Source: Pseudomonadota bacterium
GTDB taxonomy: Bacteria; Myxococcota_A; UBA9160; SZUA-336
DNA: 64,000 nucleotides
Assembly: GCA_003247575.1 (NCBI GenBank)
Contig: QJZC01000010.1
Coordinates: 62,001 to 126,000, forward strand
Reading direction: 5' to 3'
This document shows positions 1-8,385 of the stretch, in pieces. The first letter of the stretch is position 1; every line of letters begins with the position of its first letter. The position numbers and the translations under genes are program-made. The notes beneath the pieces are model-generated. The model did no database searches, was not told the DNA's origin, and saw only the letters and a program-made list of their open reading frames with translations.

Positions 1-1
1 G

Positions 2-1210
2 GTGTCGGACCGATCCGAGGTTCCTCGTGCTTGGAGCGATGGACGCAAGCTGCCTTGTGCAAAGGTCTTGGGTGCTGCTCGCGGGCGGGCGCGCGCATTC
101 CGGCCCGAGAGCGTGATCAACATCTCGGGGATGAGCTATGGCTCACTGAGCGGCCGCGCGGTCGAAGCGCTGAATCGTGGAGCCGCTCTCGCGGGGTGCC
201 TGCACTCGACGGGGGAGGGCGGCCTCGCCGAATGCCATCGGCACGGGGGCCAGCTGATCTTTCAGATCGGAACCGGCTACTTCGGCTGCCGCGATCGGGA
301 CGGGCGCTTCTGCCTGGACACACTCGAGCGTACCCTGGTGGACGCCCCAGTGCGGGCTCTCGAGCTCAAGCTGAGCCAGGGGGCGAAGCCGGGTCTAGGT
401 GGGGTGCTACCTGCGGCCAAGGTCACGCCTGCAATCGCGCGCGCACGTTCGATCGCGCTCGGCCAGGACTGCGTGAGTCCATCTGGGCACTCTGCGTTTC
501 GCGGAGTGGACGAGATGCTCGACTTCGTCGAGCGACTCGCGGATGCGACCGGACTTCCCGTCGGGATCAAGTCCGCGGTCGGCGAACTCGGCTTCTGGGA
601 AGAACTCGCCGACCGCATGGTTAGCGGGACTCGCGGCGTAGACTTCATTCAGATCGATGGGGGCGAGGGCGGGACCGGTGCGGCGCCGCTCGTCTTCACC
701 GACCACGTCTCGCTTCCGTTTCGCCTCGGCTTCAGTCGCGTGTACCGCATCTTCGCCGAGCGTGGCATCAGTGACCGCGTCGTATTCGTGGGCTCCGGAA
801 AGCTGGGGTTTCCCGAGACCGGTTTGCTCGGTTTGGCACTGGGGTGCGATCTGGTCCACGTTGCGCGCGAGCCCATGCTCGCGATCGGCTGCATCCAGGC
901 ACAGCGCTGTCACACGGGGCGTTGCCCGACGGGTGTGGCGACACAGAGTCGCTGGCTGGCCCGCGGTCTCGATCCGCTGGACAAGGGAGCGCGTCTGGCC
1001 AACTACGTGCAGATGCTTCGCAAGGAGCTGATGCGCCTCGCGGCGGCGTGCGGAGAGATCCATCCTGCGTTGGTTCCGCTGGAGCGGCTCGAACTCATGC
1101 GTGGAGAGTGGGAGAGTCAGCCTGCCACGCGTGTGTTCGAATACGAGAAGCACTGGGGTCTTCCGCATCCCGAGCAGGCGGAGGCCCTGCGTCAGCTGGC
1201 GGGCTGTTAG
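2..1210 (+). CDS. FMN-binding glutamate synthase-like protein (5' end cut by window)
   Basis: The protein belongs to the glutamate synthase large-subunit catalytic family (FMN-dependent TIM barrel). The visible start reads straight into the barrel strand 'INISGMSYGSLSG', where family members have about 100 more residues, so the true start almost certainly lies upstream of the window. The FMN/phosphate-binding region 'GVGSGK'-like stretch reads 'VFVGSGKLGFPETG', and it is followed by the 3Fe-4S cysteine cluster 'CIQAQRCHTGRCPTGVATQ'. There is no GATase domain or C-terminal beta-helix in the part seen, so this is the short single-domain type, whose substrate is often unknown. It is convergent with gamma-glutamyltransferase and the two stop codons overlap by a few bases. 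Both enzymes handle glutamate or gamma-glutamyl groups, but no functional link is shown. Confidence 0.85.
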   Translation: MSDRSEVPRAWSDGRKLPCAKVLGAARGRARAFRPESVINISGMSYGSLSGRAVEALNRGAALAGCLHSTGEGGLAECHRHGGQLIFQIGTGYFGCRDRDGRFCLDTLERTLVDAPVRALELKLSQGAKPGLGGVLPAAKVTPAIARARSIALGQDCVSPSGHSAFRGVDEMLDFVERLADATGLPVGIKSAVGELGFWEELADRMVSGTRGVDFIQIDGGEGGTGAAPLVFTDHVSLPFRLGFSRVYRIFAERGISDRVVFVGSGKLGFPETGLLGLALGCDLVHVAREPMLAIGCIQAQRCHTGRCPTGVATQSRWLARGLDPLDKGARLANYVQMLRKELMRLAAACGEIHPALVPLERLELMRGEWESQPATRVFEYEKHWGLPHPEQAEALRQLAGC

Positions 1211-2868
1211 AAGGTCACCGCGCACCCGTCCGCCCTCGGATCGCTACCGCCCCAGAGGACGCCCGAAGAGTCTCGACGGATGATCTGTCCGCGACCGAAG
1301 AGCGCGCGCTCCCATCCCGAGCGCTCCTGAATGAGGTGCCCGCGCGCCCGAAGTGTGGCGCGCGTGGGCGAGGAGATCTCGGGCTCGATCGCCACTGAAC
1401 CCTGTGGATCTCCATCGAGAAGGCAGAAGCGGGGACGTTCGAGTACGGCCTGGGGATCGATTCCGTCGTCGATCAGGCCGGTGACCACCTGGAGCTGGCC
1501 TTGGGGCTGCATATAGCCTCCCATGACTCCAAACGGAGCGAAGAGACTCGAGTCCGACTCGCGCGTGATCATGCCCGGAATGATGGTGTGATAGGGACGC
1601 TTCCTGGGCGCGAGCACGTTCGGGTGTTCGGGGTCGAGGCTGAAGCCGGCTCCACGATTCTGCAGGGAGAAGCCACACCCGCGCGGAACCAGACCGGTTC
1701 CGAAGCCCTGGTAATTGCTGTTGATGAAGGAACAGGCGTTGCCTTCGGAATCCACTGCACAGAGATAGACCGTATCCGAGCCACCCGGGAGGGTCCCGGC
1801 ACGGGCGCGCGGGTTTGCTGTCACATGAGAGAGTTCCCGGCTGCGAGTCCGCGTGTATTCATCCGACAGCAGCTGAGCGATCGGAACCTTGGAGAACGCG
1901 GGATCGGCGACGTACGCGAAGGCATCGGCAAATGCGAGTCTGAGAGCCTCGATTTGCAGATGAATTCGCTGTGCACCCAGAGGATCGAGTGCGGCCAGAT
2001 CGAAGTCCGCAAGCAGCTTGAGCGCAAGCAGTACCACGAGGCCCTGGCCACTCGGTGGACACTCCCAGACGCGGACATCGCGATATGCGATCGAGATTGG
2101 TTCGTCCCATGTCGAACGGTGCTGCGCGAGGTCATTCATCGACAGGGTGCCGCCGTGTGCTCGAACGGTCGAGACGATGGCGTCGGCGATCTCACCCTCG
2201 TAGAAACCGGGCGGCCCATTCTCGGCGACGATCCGGAGGCTTCGGGCGAGACCCGGGTTGCGGAAGATGTCCCCTGCACGAGGGGCGCGTCCCGCGACGA
2301 GTAGCTCCTGGCCGGCACGGTTCTGGGTCAGCTGGTTCTGTGCACCGATCTGCCAGTCGTGCGCCGTCCAGGGAGCGACCGGAAAGCCCTCCTCTGCGAG
2401 CTGAATCGCAGTCTGCAGCGCATCCGACAGAGAGCGGCGACCGTGTCGTTGCAGCAGGTCGTGCCAGCCCGCGCAGGCGCCCGGTACGGTGATCGTATGT
2501 GCATGGAGTGCCGGTAGCCGCTTCGAGAACCCGTCTCGCACGACACGCTCGAGCGTCAGTCCTTCCGGTGCCCGCCCGGAGCCGTTCAGGGCGGAGACCT
2601 GGCGCGTAGCGGCATCGTAGTAGAGGGCGAAGCAGTCTCCCCCGATGCCCGTGCTGGTAGGCTCGGTGACGGCGAGGACCGCGGCAGCGGCGACAGCGGC
2701 GTCCGCCGCACTACCGCCGCGCTCGAGCGCGGCCAGTCCTGCGGAGCTCGCTAGGGGCTGGCTCGACGCAATGGAGCCCCGGCGTCCGAGTACGGGGGAG
2801 CGACGCGAGAGCATGCGAGGTTCGAATTCGTTCTGCGGTGCATGCAGCATTCCGGGCTGCCCCTCCAA
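1207..2868 (-). CDS. Gamma-glutamyltransferase (GGT) family protein
   Basis: This is a full-length member of the Ntn-hydrolase GGT family (553 aa; usual length 530-580). It would transfer or hydrolyse gamma-glutamyl groups, for example of glutathione. The N-terminal part carries 'GGSAADAAVAAAAVLAV' and 'TGIGGDCFALYY'. The autocleavage and nucleophile threonine is in 'GGSDTVYLCAVDSEGNA' near residue 365, and the gamma-glutamate-binding loop 'APFGVMGGYMQPQGQLQV' follows. No signal peptide is visible at the predicted start, unlike periplasmic E. coli GGT, so it may be cytosolic or the start may be wrong; an in-frame ATG lies at codon 7. It is divergent from the exported protein at 2905, and the two candidate 5' ends are within about 40 bases. 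Confidence 0.9.
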   Translation of the reverse strand: MEGQPGMLHAPQNEFEPRMLSRRSPVLGRRGSIASSQPLASSAGLAALERGGSAADAAVAAAAVLAVTEPTSTGIGGDCFALYYDAATRQVSALNGSGRAPEGLTLERVVRDGFSKRLPALHAHTITVPGACAGWHDLLQRHGRRSLSDALQTAIQLAEEGFPVAPWTAHDWQIGAQNQLTQNRAGQELLVAGRAPRAGDIFRNPGLARSLRIVAENGPPGFYEGEIADAIVSTVRAHGGTLSMNDLAQHRSTWDEPISIAYRDVRVWECPPSGQGLVVLLALKLLADFDLAALDPLGAQRIHLQIEALRLAFADAFAYVADPAFSKVPIAQLLSDEYTRTRSRELSHVTANPRARAGTLPGGSDTVYLCAVDSEGNACSFINSNYQGFGTGLVPRGCGFSLQNRGAGFSLDPEHPNVLAPRKRPYHTIIPGMITRESDSSLFAPFGVMGGYMQPQGQLQVVTGLIDDGIDPQAVLERPRFCLLDGDPQGSVAIEPEISSPTRATLRARGHLIQERSGWERALFGRGQIIRRDSSGVLWGGSDPRADGCAVTF

Positions 2869-2904
2869 GGCAAGGTCGAATCGGATTTAGCGTATGCTAC
2901 AGAC

Positions 2905-3897
2905 ATGCGCTCGATCTGGGGCATCCTACTTTTTGGCATCGCATCCTTTGTAGGACCCGCAGCGGCCGAGAGTGTCACATTCGTCCCACCGGGCTGCGTC
3001 GAAGCTGCGCAATTGCAGCTGTCTCGCGCGAGCTGGCTCGCGTGTCGTGCGCCCCGCGTAAGAGTTCTCGAGGCGGAACGCAGCTACAATCGCATCGGTA
3101 CCCCCCGGCTTCGCCGCGGATGGCTGATGGGTCTTGCTGCGTACGTGGATCCGAGTCTTCCGACGATGTATGCCGAGCGTCGGCAAGATCACATTGCGGA
3201 TCGGACGGTCGTGCAGCTGGTCTATCGCCTGCAATTCCAGAAGATTCCGCTGGACTTCTCGAGCCATTGGCTCGAGGCGCACGGGAACGTGGGACTGATC
3301 GCTATGCTGACTCTCGATGATGTAACTGGAAAAATTCTGTTTGTCACATCCGTTCATGCTGCGGGCTGTCATCTCGAGGTGATTCCAACCGATGCGGTCC
3401 CCGATGCCTGGCTGGCAGACGGCACGCGCGTTCAGGTGGAAGGGGCCATGCCGAAGCGAGTCGAGCGCGTCTCGGCCGAGGCCGTCGGTGCCGGATGGGA
3501 GATTACGCTCGCCGGTGGAAGCCACCGTGTGATTTCGTTGGTCGCCGGAGAGCCGCTTTCGGCTGGAAGCGCGGTGCCGCTGCCGCTCGTGCCCATGTCC
3601 CAGCTCGAGTCCCTGCCGGTGGAAGATTCTCCAGGCAAGATCGGCTCGTTCTTCTATCACGCGGGCCCACTGCGTGGGCACGTCCGGGGAGCATGGAATC
3701 CACTCTCGGGGTTGACTCCGTTCGCGCTGCTGGCGCTGGATCCGATGTTCGGAATGGACAAGCGCTTCGGAGTTGCAGAGGAGACCGGCACCTCGTTCTA
3801 TACCATGTGGCCCTTCTGGCAGCAGCATCGCTCGCGTCTCGATCGTATGGACTCGCTCTTGCGTGCGCTGGGCTATTCGTTGCCTGATCGTGGGTAG
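2905..3897 (+). CDS. Unknown exported protein
   Basis: I do not recognise the family. The ATG at 2905 is preferred over an upstream in-frame ATG at 2842 because it begins a clean signal peptide ('MRSIWGILLFGIASFVG', then AAAE as the likely cleavage site); the upstream ATG lies inside the divergent GGT coding sequence. The mature protein is about 310 aa, with four cysteines (two near the mature N-terminus, one near 'HAAGCHLEV') and a beta-rich centre ('NVGLIAMLTLDDVTGKILFV'). The C-terminus is rich in aromatics. No catalytic motif stands out. A TATGCT hexamer lies 7 bases before the ATG, which could be a -10 box for a near-leaderless transcript, but no good -35 accompanies it. Confidence 0.7.
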   Translation: MRSIWGILLFGIASFVGPAAAESVTFVPPGCVEAAQLQLSRASWLACRAPRVRVLEAERSYNRIGTPRLRRGWLMGLAAYVDPSLPTMYAERRQDHIADRTVVQLVYRLQFQKIPLDFSSHWLEAHGNVGLIAMLTLDDVTGKILFVTSVHAAGCHLEVIPTDAVPDAWLADGTRVQVEGAMPKRVERVSAEAVGAGWEITLAGGSHRVISLVAGEPLSAGSAVPLPLVPMSQLESLPVEDSPGKIGSFFYHAGPLRGHVRGAWNPLSGLTPFALLALDPMFGMDKRFGVAEETGTSFYTMWPFWQQHRSRLDRMDSLLRALGYSLPDRG

Positions 3898-3918
3898 CCG
3901 CCCGAGCTCGATGGTGGC

Positions 3919-4140
3919 TCAGTCTGCGGCGGAGAATCCGCTGCAATGGGCGACGGGTATGCGCGGATAGCGAGTGTAATGTGGGTCGTCGTCGGCACGC
4001 AGGCACTGATAGAAACGGCCTCCACGCGCGCTGGACCGAATCCGGCAGTACGTGCAGCGGTCGCACAGTCCGGCCTGCGGGACCTCGTCCGAGGCATCGG
4101 AGCCGGTGCTGCGACGGCGTTCGGTTGGAGCGCGGCTCAT
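3919..4140 (-). CDS. Small cysteine-rich conserved protein
   Basis: This small ORF (about 73 aa from the ATG at 4140; an in-frame ATG at 4182 overlaps the upstream gene) has a pattern too structured for a shadow frame: 'GLCDRCTYCRIRSSARGG', then 'FYQCLRADDDPHYTRYPR' and 'PVAHCSGF'. CxxC, a lone C and a final C, spaced among R/Y/P residues, suggest a zinc-binding mini-protein. From memory, similar small proteins occur in deltaproteobacterial genomes with no assigned function. It lies 19 bases after the antiporter-EIIA stop on the same strand, so the two are probably co-transcribed. No convincing ribosome site is visible before either ATG. Confidence 0.65.
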   Translation of the reverse strand: MSRAPTERRRSTGSDASDEVPQAGLCDRCTYCRIRSSARGGRFYQCLRADDDPHYTRYPRIPVAHCSGFSAAD

Positions 4141-4159
4141 CTGCAAGGACTCGCGCAGC

Positions 4160-5887
4160 TCATGTCGTCGTGCGAGACGCATCGGACAGGAAGTAGTTCA
4201 GATCCTCGGAGTCGTCGTGGAGGATCTGGTACACGTGTGCAGCAGAGGTCGCCGCATAGAGTTCGTCTTGCACCGAGGCATCCGCTCCGATCTTGCGGGC
4301 GAGGGCGGCGAGTACGGCGAGATGACGATCCCGCTGGCCGCGCGGGGTCGCCAGCAGAACGATACAGTGTATGGGCTCGCCGTCTGGGGTGTCGAACTTG
4401 AGCCCCTGTCGACAGAGACCCATCACACCCACCATGGGTAGACCTTCGGGGAGCTCTCCATGCGGAACCGCGAGGCCGCCACCGATGCAGGTCGAGACCT
4501 CGGCCTCTCGGGTCAGTACGGACTGCACGAGAGCTTCCCGATCGACCTCGCGGAGATGATGAGAGGTGACCAGGAAGTCGGTCAGTTGACGGATCGCGTC
4601 CTCCATCGAATCCGCCCGCAGGTCGGTGCGGATGTTCTCCTCTTGCAGAAAGTCGATCAGGCGCGGTCGGTCCGAGTCGATCTCGCCCGCTCGGACCAGG
4701 GCAAAGCGCGTTGCGATCGGGCCGAGGATCTCGTTCAGGGTCACGCTGGTGAGCACGATGGCGACGAAGAGTGGTTCGAAGAGATCGAAGCGGGCGTCCT
4801 CCTCGATGACGATCACCAATCCGATGGCAACCCCCGCTTGGGGCAACAGAGCGAGCCCGAGATTGTCTCGAATGCCGCGCGTTGCTCGAGCCAGCTGCAT
4901 GGCGATGCGTGCGGATCCGATCTTGCCGAGTGCGCGAGCGCCGAAGAAGATCAGTGCAATGCTGGTGGCGACGCCGGCCTGATCTATGCGCAGATGCGAG
5001 CCGGCTAGAGTGAAGAACACGCACAGAATCGCGGGCTCGAAGCTCGAGAAGACGGAGTCCACCAGCCGGTCGCGTGCCGGATTCAAGTTCGTTTGAACCA
5101 ATCCGAGAGACATCGCTGCCAGAAGCGGCGACAGGTCGAGCGCGGATGCGACGCCAGATGTGAACAGGATCGCGATCGTCGAGAGGGTCGTGAGGCGTTC
5201 GTTGTGCGTGATCCGTTCTGCGATGACATGGATGCTGAGCCCTGCAAAGATACCGAGGACGAGTGCTCCTGCGAGCTGACTCATCGATTCTGCGCAGGCA
5301 CCGAGTAGCTGCGGATCGGCGAAGGAGGCGAACTCCAGATCACGCCGGAGCCCGAGCGCAGCGACGGCATGCGCGATCTCGAACAGTAGAATGCTCGTCA
5401 GGTTGTTGATTGCGACGGCGGCGATCAGGGTCTTCACGAAGATTCCGTGGGCGCGCGACTCGCGCACTACGGCTACGATCGTGGCCGGCGCGGTCGATAG
5501 GGCCAGAGGCCCGAGAAGAAGCACGATCGCCAGCGGAGCGTCGCTGAGTGTGAGCAGGGCGACCGTGACGAGTGCTGGGATGATGAGTGCTTCGGAGAGC
5601 AGCAGCAGGAGCAGGCGGCGACCGGCGTTCCGCAGGCGCCGTAGGTTGAGGTGGGCTCCCACGGTGATCCCGATCAAGGCCAGGGCGAAGTCCGTCAGCG
5701 GCTCGAGCGCTTCGAGATCTCGATCCTCGAATAGGTCGAGTGCGGTGGGTCCCAAGAGCACACCGGCCAGGATCTGCCCAGTGGGACTCGGGAGTCGGAT
5801 GCGCCTAGCCAGCCCGCCCAGCATCGAGCCGGCGAGTAGCACCAGCGCCAGGATCAACAGCGGATCTTCCCACGTGAGTTGAGGCAC
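4160..5887 (-). CDS. Cation/proton antiporter fused to a PTS EIIA-like domain
   Basis: Residues 1 to about 400 form a CPA-type sodium/proton antiporter with around a dozen hydrophobic segments ('PLLILALVLLAGSMLGGLA', 'LPSPTGQILAGVLLGP'). The last 150 residues are a type-2 PTS EIIA (PtsN/FruA-like) domain with the phospho-accepting histidine in 'GGGLAVPHGE' near residue 476. The start is taken as GTG 5887 because AGAGGG lies 4 bases before it and the hydrophobic domain begins directly after; the frame is open to 6103 but that stretch looks non-coding. The expected role is ion or pH homeostasis in the inner membrane, with transport gated by phosphoryl transfer on the EIIA module (inference). 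No other PTS gene is in the window. Confidence 0.88.
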   Translation of the reverse strand: MPQLTWEDPLLILALVLLAGSMLGGLARRIRLPSPTGQILAGVLLGPTALDLFEDRDLEALEPLTDFALALIGITVGAHLNLRRLRNAGRRLLLLLLSEALIIPALVTVALLTLSDAPLAIVLLLGPLALSTAPATIVAVVRESRAHGIFVKTLIAAVAINNLTSILLFEIAHAVAALGLRRDLEFASFADPQLLGACAESMSQLAGALVLGIFAGLSIHVIAERITHNERLTTLSTIAILFTSGVASALDLSPLLAAMSLGLVQTNLNPARDRLVDSVFSSFEPAILCVFFTLAGSHLRIDQAGVATSIALIFFGARALGKIGSARIAMQLARATRGIRDNLGLALLPQAGVAIGLVIVIEEDARFDLFEPLFVAIVLTSVTLNEILGPIATRFALVRAGEIDSDRPRLIDFLQEENIRTDLRADSMEDAIRQLTDFLVTSHHLREVDREALVQSVLTREAEVSTCIGGGLAVPHGELPEGLPMVGVMGLCRQGLKFDTPDGEPIHCIVLLATPRGQRDRHLAVLAALARKIGADASVQDELYAATSAAHVYQILHDDSEDLNYFLSDASRTTT

Positions 5888-6200
5888 GATTCCCTCTCGA
5901 TATACAGCGGAACCGCACCTGGCCGAGCACGGGCTCCGCTCGCTCGGGGCAGTTCGAGCCCGCGCGGTCACGTCTTCACACAACATAGCGCGGAAGCTTC
6001 GCGGGCGAGCCCGGCGGGGGCCGCAGCGCCCCGTCGGCAAACTCGGCGGCCGAGCCGGATGATCTCGCTGCGAATGGGACCTGATGCGGACGCTCCTCTG
6101 CACGCTCGGGGCGCCTGGCTTGGGGTGAATTGGACACTGCTGCGCCGCCCTGCCTTCGCTAGCCTCGTGATCGCGCTAGGCTCGTGATCGGGAAGGACCG
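5888..6200. other. Divergent intergenic region, antiporter / GH84
   Basis: This stretch of 313 bases separates the divergent starts of the antiporter and the GH84 gene. The only structure I can point to is the 17-base tandem repeat just before the GH84 ribosome site (listed separately). No convincing -35/-10 pair at normal spacing was found on either strand, and no small gene is supported. Confidence 0.5.
6158..6191 (+). repeat. Two-copy 17-base tandem repeat before the GH84 gene
   Basis: GCTAGCCTCGTGATCGC at 6158-6174 is followed directly by GCTAGGCTCGTGATCGG, differing at two positions. The second copy ends at the GGAAGGA ribosome site of the GH84 gene. It could be a tandem operator or a recent slippage duplication; nothing in the sequence decides between these. 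Confidence 0.75.
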
Positions 6201-7652
6201 ATGGCTATGTCAGGCTTTCGCTACCGCGGATGGGTCGAGGGGTTCTACGGTCCGCCGTGGACGCACGCGGATCGCCTGTGGATGGTCGAACGGGCGGGGC
6301 GGTGGGGAATGAACCGCTACCTCTATGCGCCCAAGGACGATCCGTATCATCGCGAGCGCTGGCGTGAGCTCTACCCAGAGTCCGCGCTCAAGGAGTTTCG
6401 CGAGCTCGTGGATCACGGCCGCCTTCATGGGGTCGAGGTCGGATTTGCTCTCTCGCCTGGGCTCTCGATCACCTACGCCAACCGTGAGGATCGCAACTCC
6501 TTGGTCAGGAAGCTCGGGAGTTGGATCGAGCTGGGCTCATGCTTCGTCGTGCTCGCCGTAGACGATGTGCCGTCGCGCCTCGTGCACGACGCGGATCTCG
6601 ATGCCTTCGAGTCGCTGGGCGCGGCACACGTCGATCTGCTGCTCGAGCTGCGCGACCGGCTTCCGGCGCAGGTGGAGCTCTGGCTGGTTCCCACGGAGTA
6701 TCTCGGGGTTGATCCGTGCGCGTATCTCGAGGAGCTCGGCACTCGGCTTCCGCGCGAGATCGAGATCGGCTGGACCGGACGCACCGTGTTGAGCCCGAGC
6801 GTCGAAGCGCACGAGGCGCGCAGCCGCGCGCTGACGTTGCGCAGGACTCCCTGGCTGTGGGATAACCTGCCGGTCGCCGACGGGCCGATGCGGCACATGC
6901 TCCACCTGGGCCCGTATCTAGGCCGGGATCCCGAGCTGCCCGTGCATCTTGCGGGCATCCTGCTGAATCCGATGCAGCACGCGCGCGCATCTGCGATCAC
7001 CTTGCACTCCGCCGCGGCCTACATGCTCGATCCGGTAGAGTTCGACCCCGAAGCCGCATGGCTGAGCGCAGTGGAGGAGCTCTGCGAGGGCGCGCCCGAG
7101 GCGGGCCGTCTCTTCGCAAGCGCGCATCGCTTCGCGCCGCAGAACATCGACGAGCGCGATCGCGAGCTCGAGCAGGTCTTTGGCGAGATCGAGATGTCTC
7201 TGTTCGAGGGCGCCGACATCGGGCCCGCGGTCGCGACTCTGAGAGCGGCAGTGGACCGACGGGCGACCGCGGCGGCTCGCTTGCGCGAACGAGCCACGGA
7301 CCAGCGCTTGATCGCCGAGATCGAGCCGTGGCTCGAGTCGCATGCCGTCGAGACGCGGCGCATGCAGATCGCGCTCGATGCCCTCGAGGCCTTGCTCGAT
7401 CCGCGTGCGTCCGCCGCCGACCAGGTCCATGCATACGTGCGTATGGAGGGACGGCTGACGCGCGTGCCAATGCCTCACGCCGTCAGCTACGGTCCGCGGC
7501 GCGTGCTCTATCCACAGCTGCGCACGATGCGCGAGGAGGACATGGGATTCTCCGAGGATCCGCTCCTGGTGCTGAATCGGTCGCTCGCCGACGAGATCGT
7601 GAACTTCGTTGCTGAGCTCGCGGTCTTCGTGCGCGGCCCGCTCGCCCGTTGA
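6201..7652 (+). CDS. GH84 family beta-N-acetylglucosaminidase (O-GlcNAcase-like)
   Basis: The family removes beta-linked N-acetylglucosamine by substrate-assisted catalysis. The N-terminal barrel begins 'RYRGWVEGFYGPPWTHADR', the hallmark GxxEGFYGxPW opening of GH84, followed by 'MNRYLYAPKDDPYHRERW'. The catalytic aspartate pair is D121-D122 in 'VVLAVDDVPSR'. A later asparagine-rich strand region, 'LWDNLPVADGPMRHMLHLGPY', matches the substrate-pocket part of the family. The C-terminal third is helical. There is no signal peptide, so it is probably cytosolic, which is more like eukaryotic O-GlcNAcase than the secreted bacterial hyaluronidases. At 483 aa it lacks the carbohydrate-binding tail of the clostridial enzymes. 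ATG 6201 follows GGAAGGA by 3 bases. Confidence 0.9.
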   Translation: MAMSGFRYRGWVEGFYGPPWTHADRLWMVERAGRWGMNRYLYAPKDDPYHRERWRELYPESALKEFRELVDHGRLHGVEVGFALSPGLSITYANREDRNSLVRKLGSWIELGSCFVVLAVDDVPSRLVHDADLDAFESLGAAHVDLLLELRDRLPAQVELWLVPTEYLGVDPCAYLEELGTRLPREIEIGWTGRTVLSPSVEAHEARSRALTLRRTPWLWDNLPVADGPMRHMLHLGPYLGRDPELPVHLAGILLNPMQHARASAITLHSAAAYMLDPVEFDPEAAWLSAVEELCEGAPEAGRLFASAHRFAPQNIDERDRELEQVFGEIEMSLFEGADIGPAVATLRAAVDRRATAAARLRERATDQRLIAEIEPWLESHAVETRRMQIALDALEALLDPRASAADQVHAYVRMEGRLTRVPMPHAVSYGPRRVLYPQLRTMREEDMGFSEDPLLVLNRSLADEIVNFVAELAVFVRGPLAR

Positions 7653-8005
7653 GCGCGCGGGCACGCGCTCCATGGCTGCCGGTCTGTGCCACGCAGGTCG
7701 GGGGCACGCGCTGTCGCCAGGCCGGAGTGGTGAATTCGATCTGACCGGTTGCGGACAGAGCACCTGGTGTAACATGAGCCGGGCGATGCTGTGGCTGCGG
7801 CCGGAAGGCGGCGGAAGTCGCAGGAGGAGGGACGGTGAAGGGCCTTACGAGCTTTGGCTGCGAATCGCGGCGAACTGCGGAATCGGACTGCGCGAGTGCG
7901 GGGATGCGAGGAGTCGGGATGGCGTTGGGCGGAGACGAAATCCACCCGGTGGGTTCCCCTCGACCAGGGGTCGAGTCGCGGCTTCGGGCAGGCCATGCTG
8001 CGTGG
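7653..8005. other. Upstream region of the YceK-like gene
   Basis: This stretch has no separately supported gene. It contains AGGAGGAGG at about 7822-7830, followed after 4 bases by GTG 7835, which is in frame with the downstream lipoprotein. Either that gene starts here with a 57-residue extension, or the strong ribosome site serves a short leader. No promoter hexamers are convincing. Confidence 0.4.
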
Positions 8006-8359
8006 ATGCGAGCGGTGCGCAGCGGGGCTCGTCTGTTTTCAGTGTTAGCGGCGCTTTCTGTTTCGACTGGATGCGGGACCTTGATCACGCAGGTCGATGG
8101 GCCGCTCTTTGCGCCTGGTGCGCGTACCTTCGATTGGGACGAGAAGGATGCGTCTCCGATCTACAGCGGAACGCGTCTGTCCTGGGGTGGCGTCCGCAAG
8201 AGCGCGGCGTTCTATGTCTGGATCGTGGACCTTCCGCTCAGTTTCGTCGCCGACACGGCGTTGCTCCCACTGAGTATTCCGCAGGATCTGCTCTCTCGAG
8301 TCTTTCCGAATGAAGAAGAAGAAGAAGTGCTGACGCCGGAAGCGACGCCGATGCCGTGA
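8006..8359 (+). CDS. YceK/YidQ-like lipoprotein
   Basis: This is a small envelope protein of the YceK/YidQ family (function unknown). From ATG 8006 it has a basic N-terminus, a hydrophobic stretch 'LFSVLAALSVSTGC' and a cysteine at a lipobox-like position (the -1 Gly fits; the -3 residue is Ser rather than Leu). The family signature follows: 'GCGTLITQVDGP', then 'IYSGTRLSW', 'WIVDLPLSFVADTALLPLSI'. The mature part is about 90 aa with an acidic tail of consecutive glutamates. An alternative GTG start at 7835 has a much better ribosome site but would bury the signal peptide. It stands alone between GH84 and the convergent exonuclease. Confidence 0.72.
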   Translation: MRAVRSGARLFSVLAALSVSTGCGTLITQVDGPLFAPGARTFDWDEKDASPIYSGTRLSWGGVRKSAAFYVWIVDLPLSFVADTALLPLSIPQDLLSRVFPNEEEEEVLTPEATPMP

Positions 8360-8385
8360 TCGCCGGCGGAGGTCGTCGCCACGGC

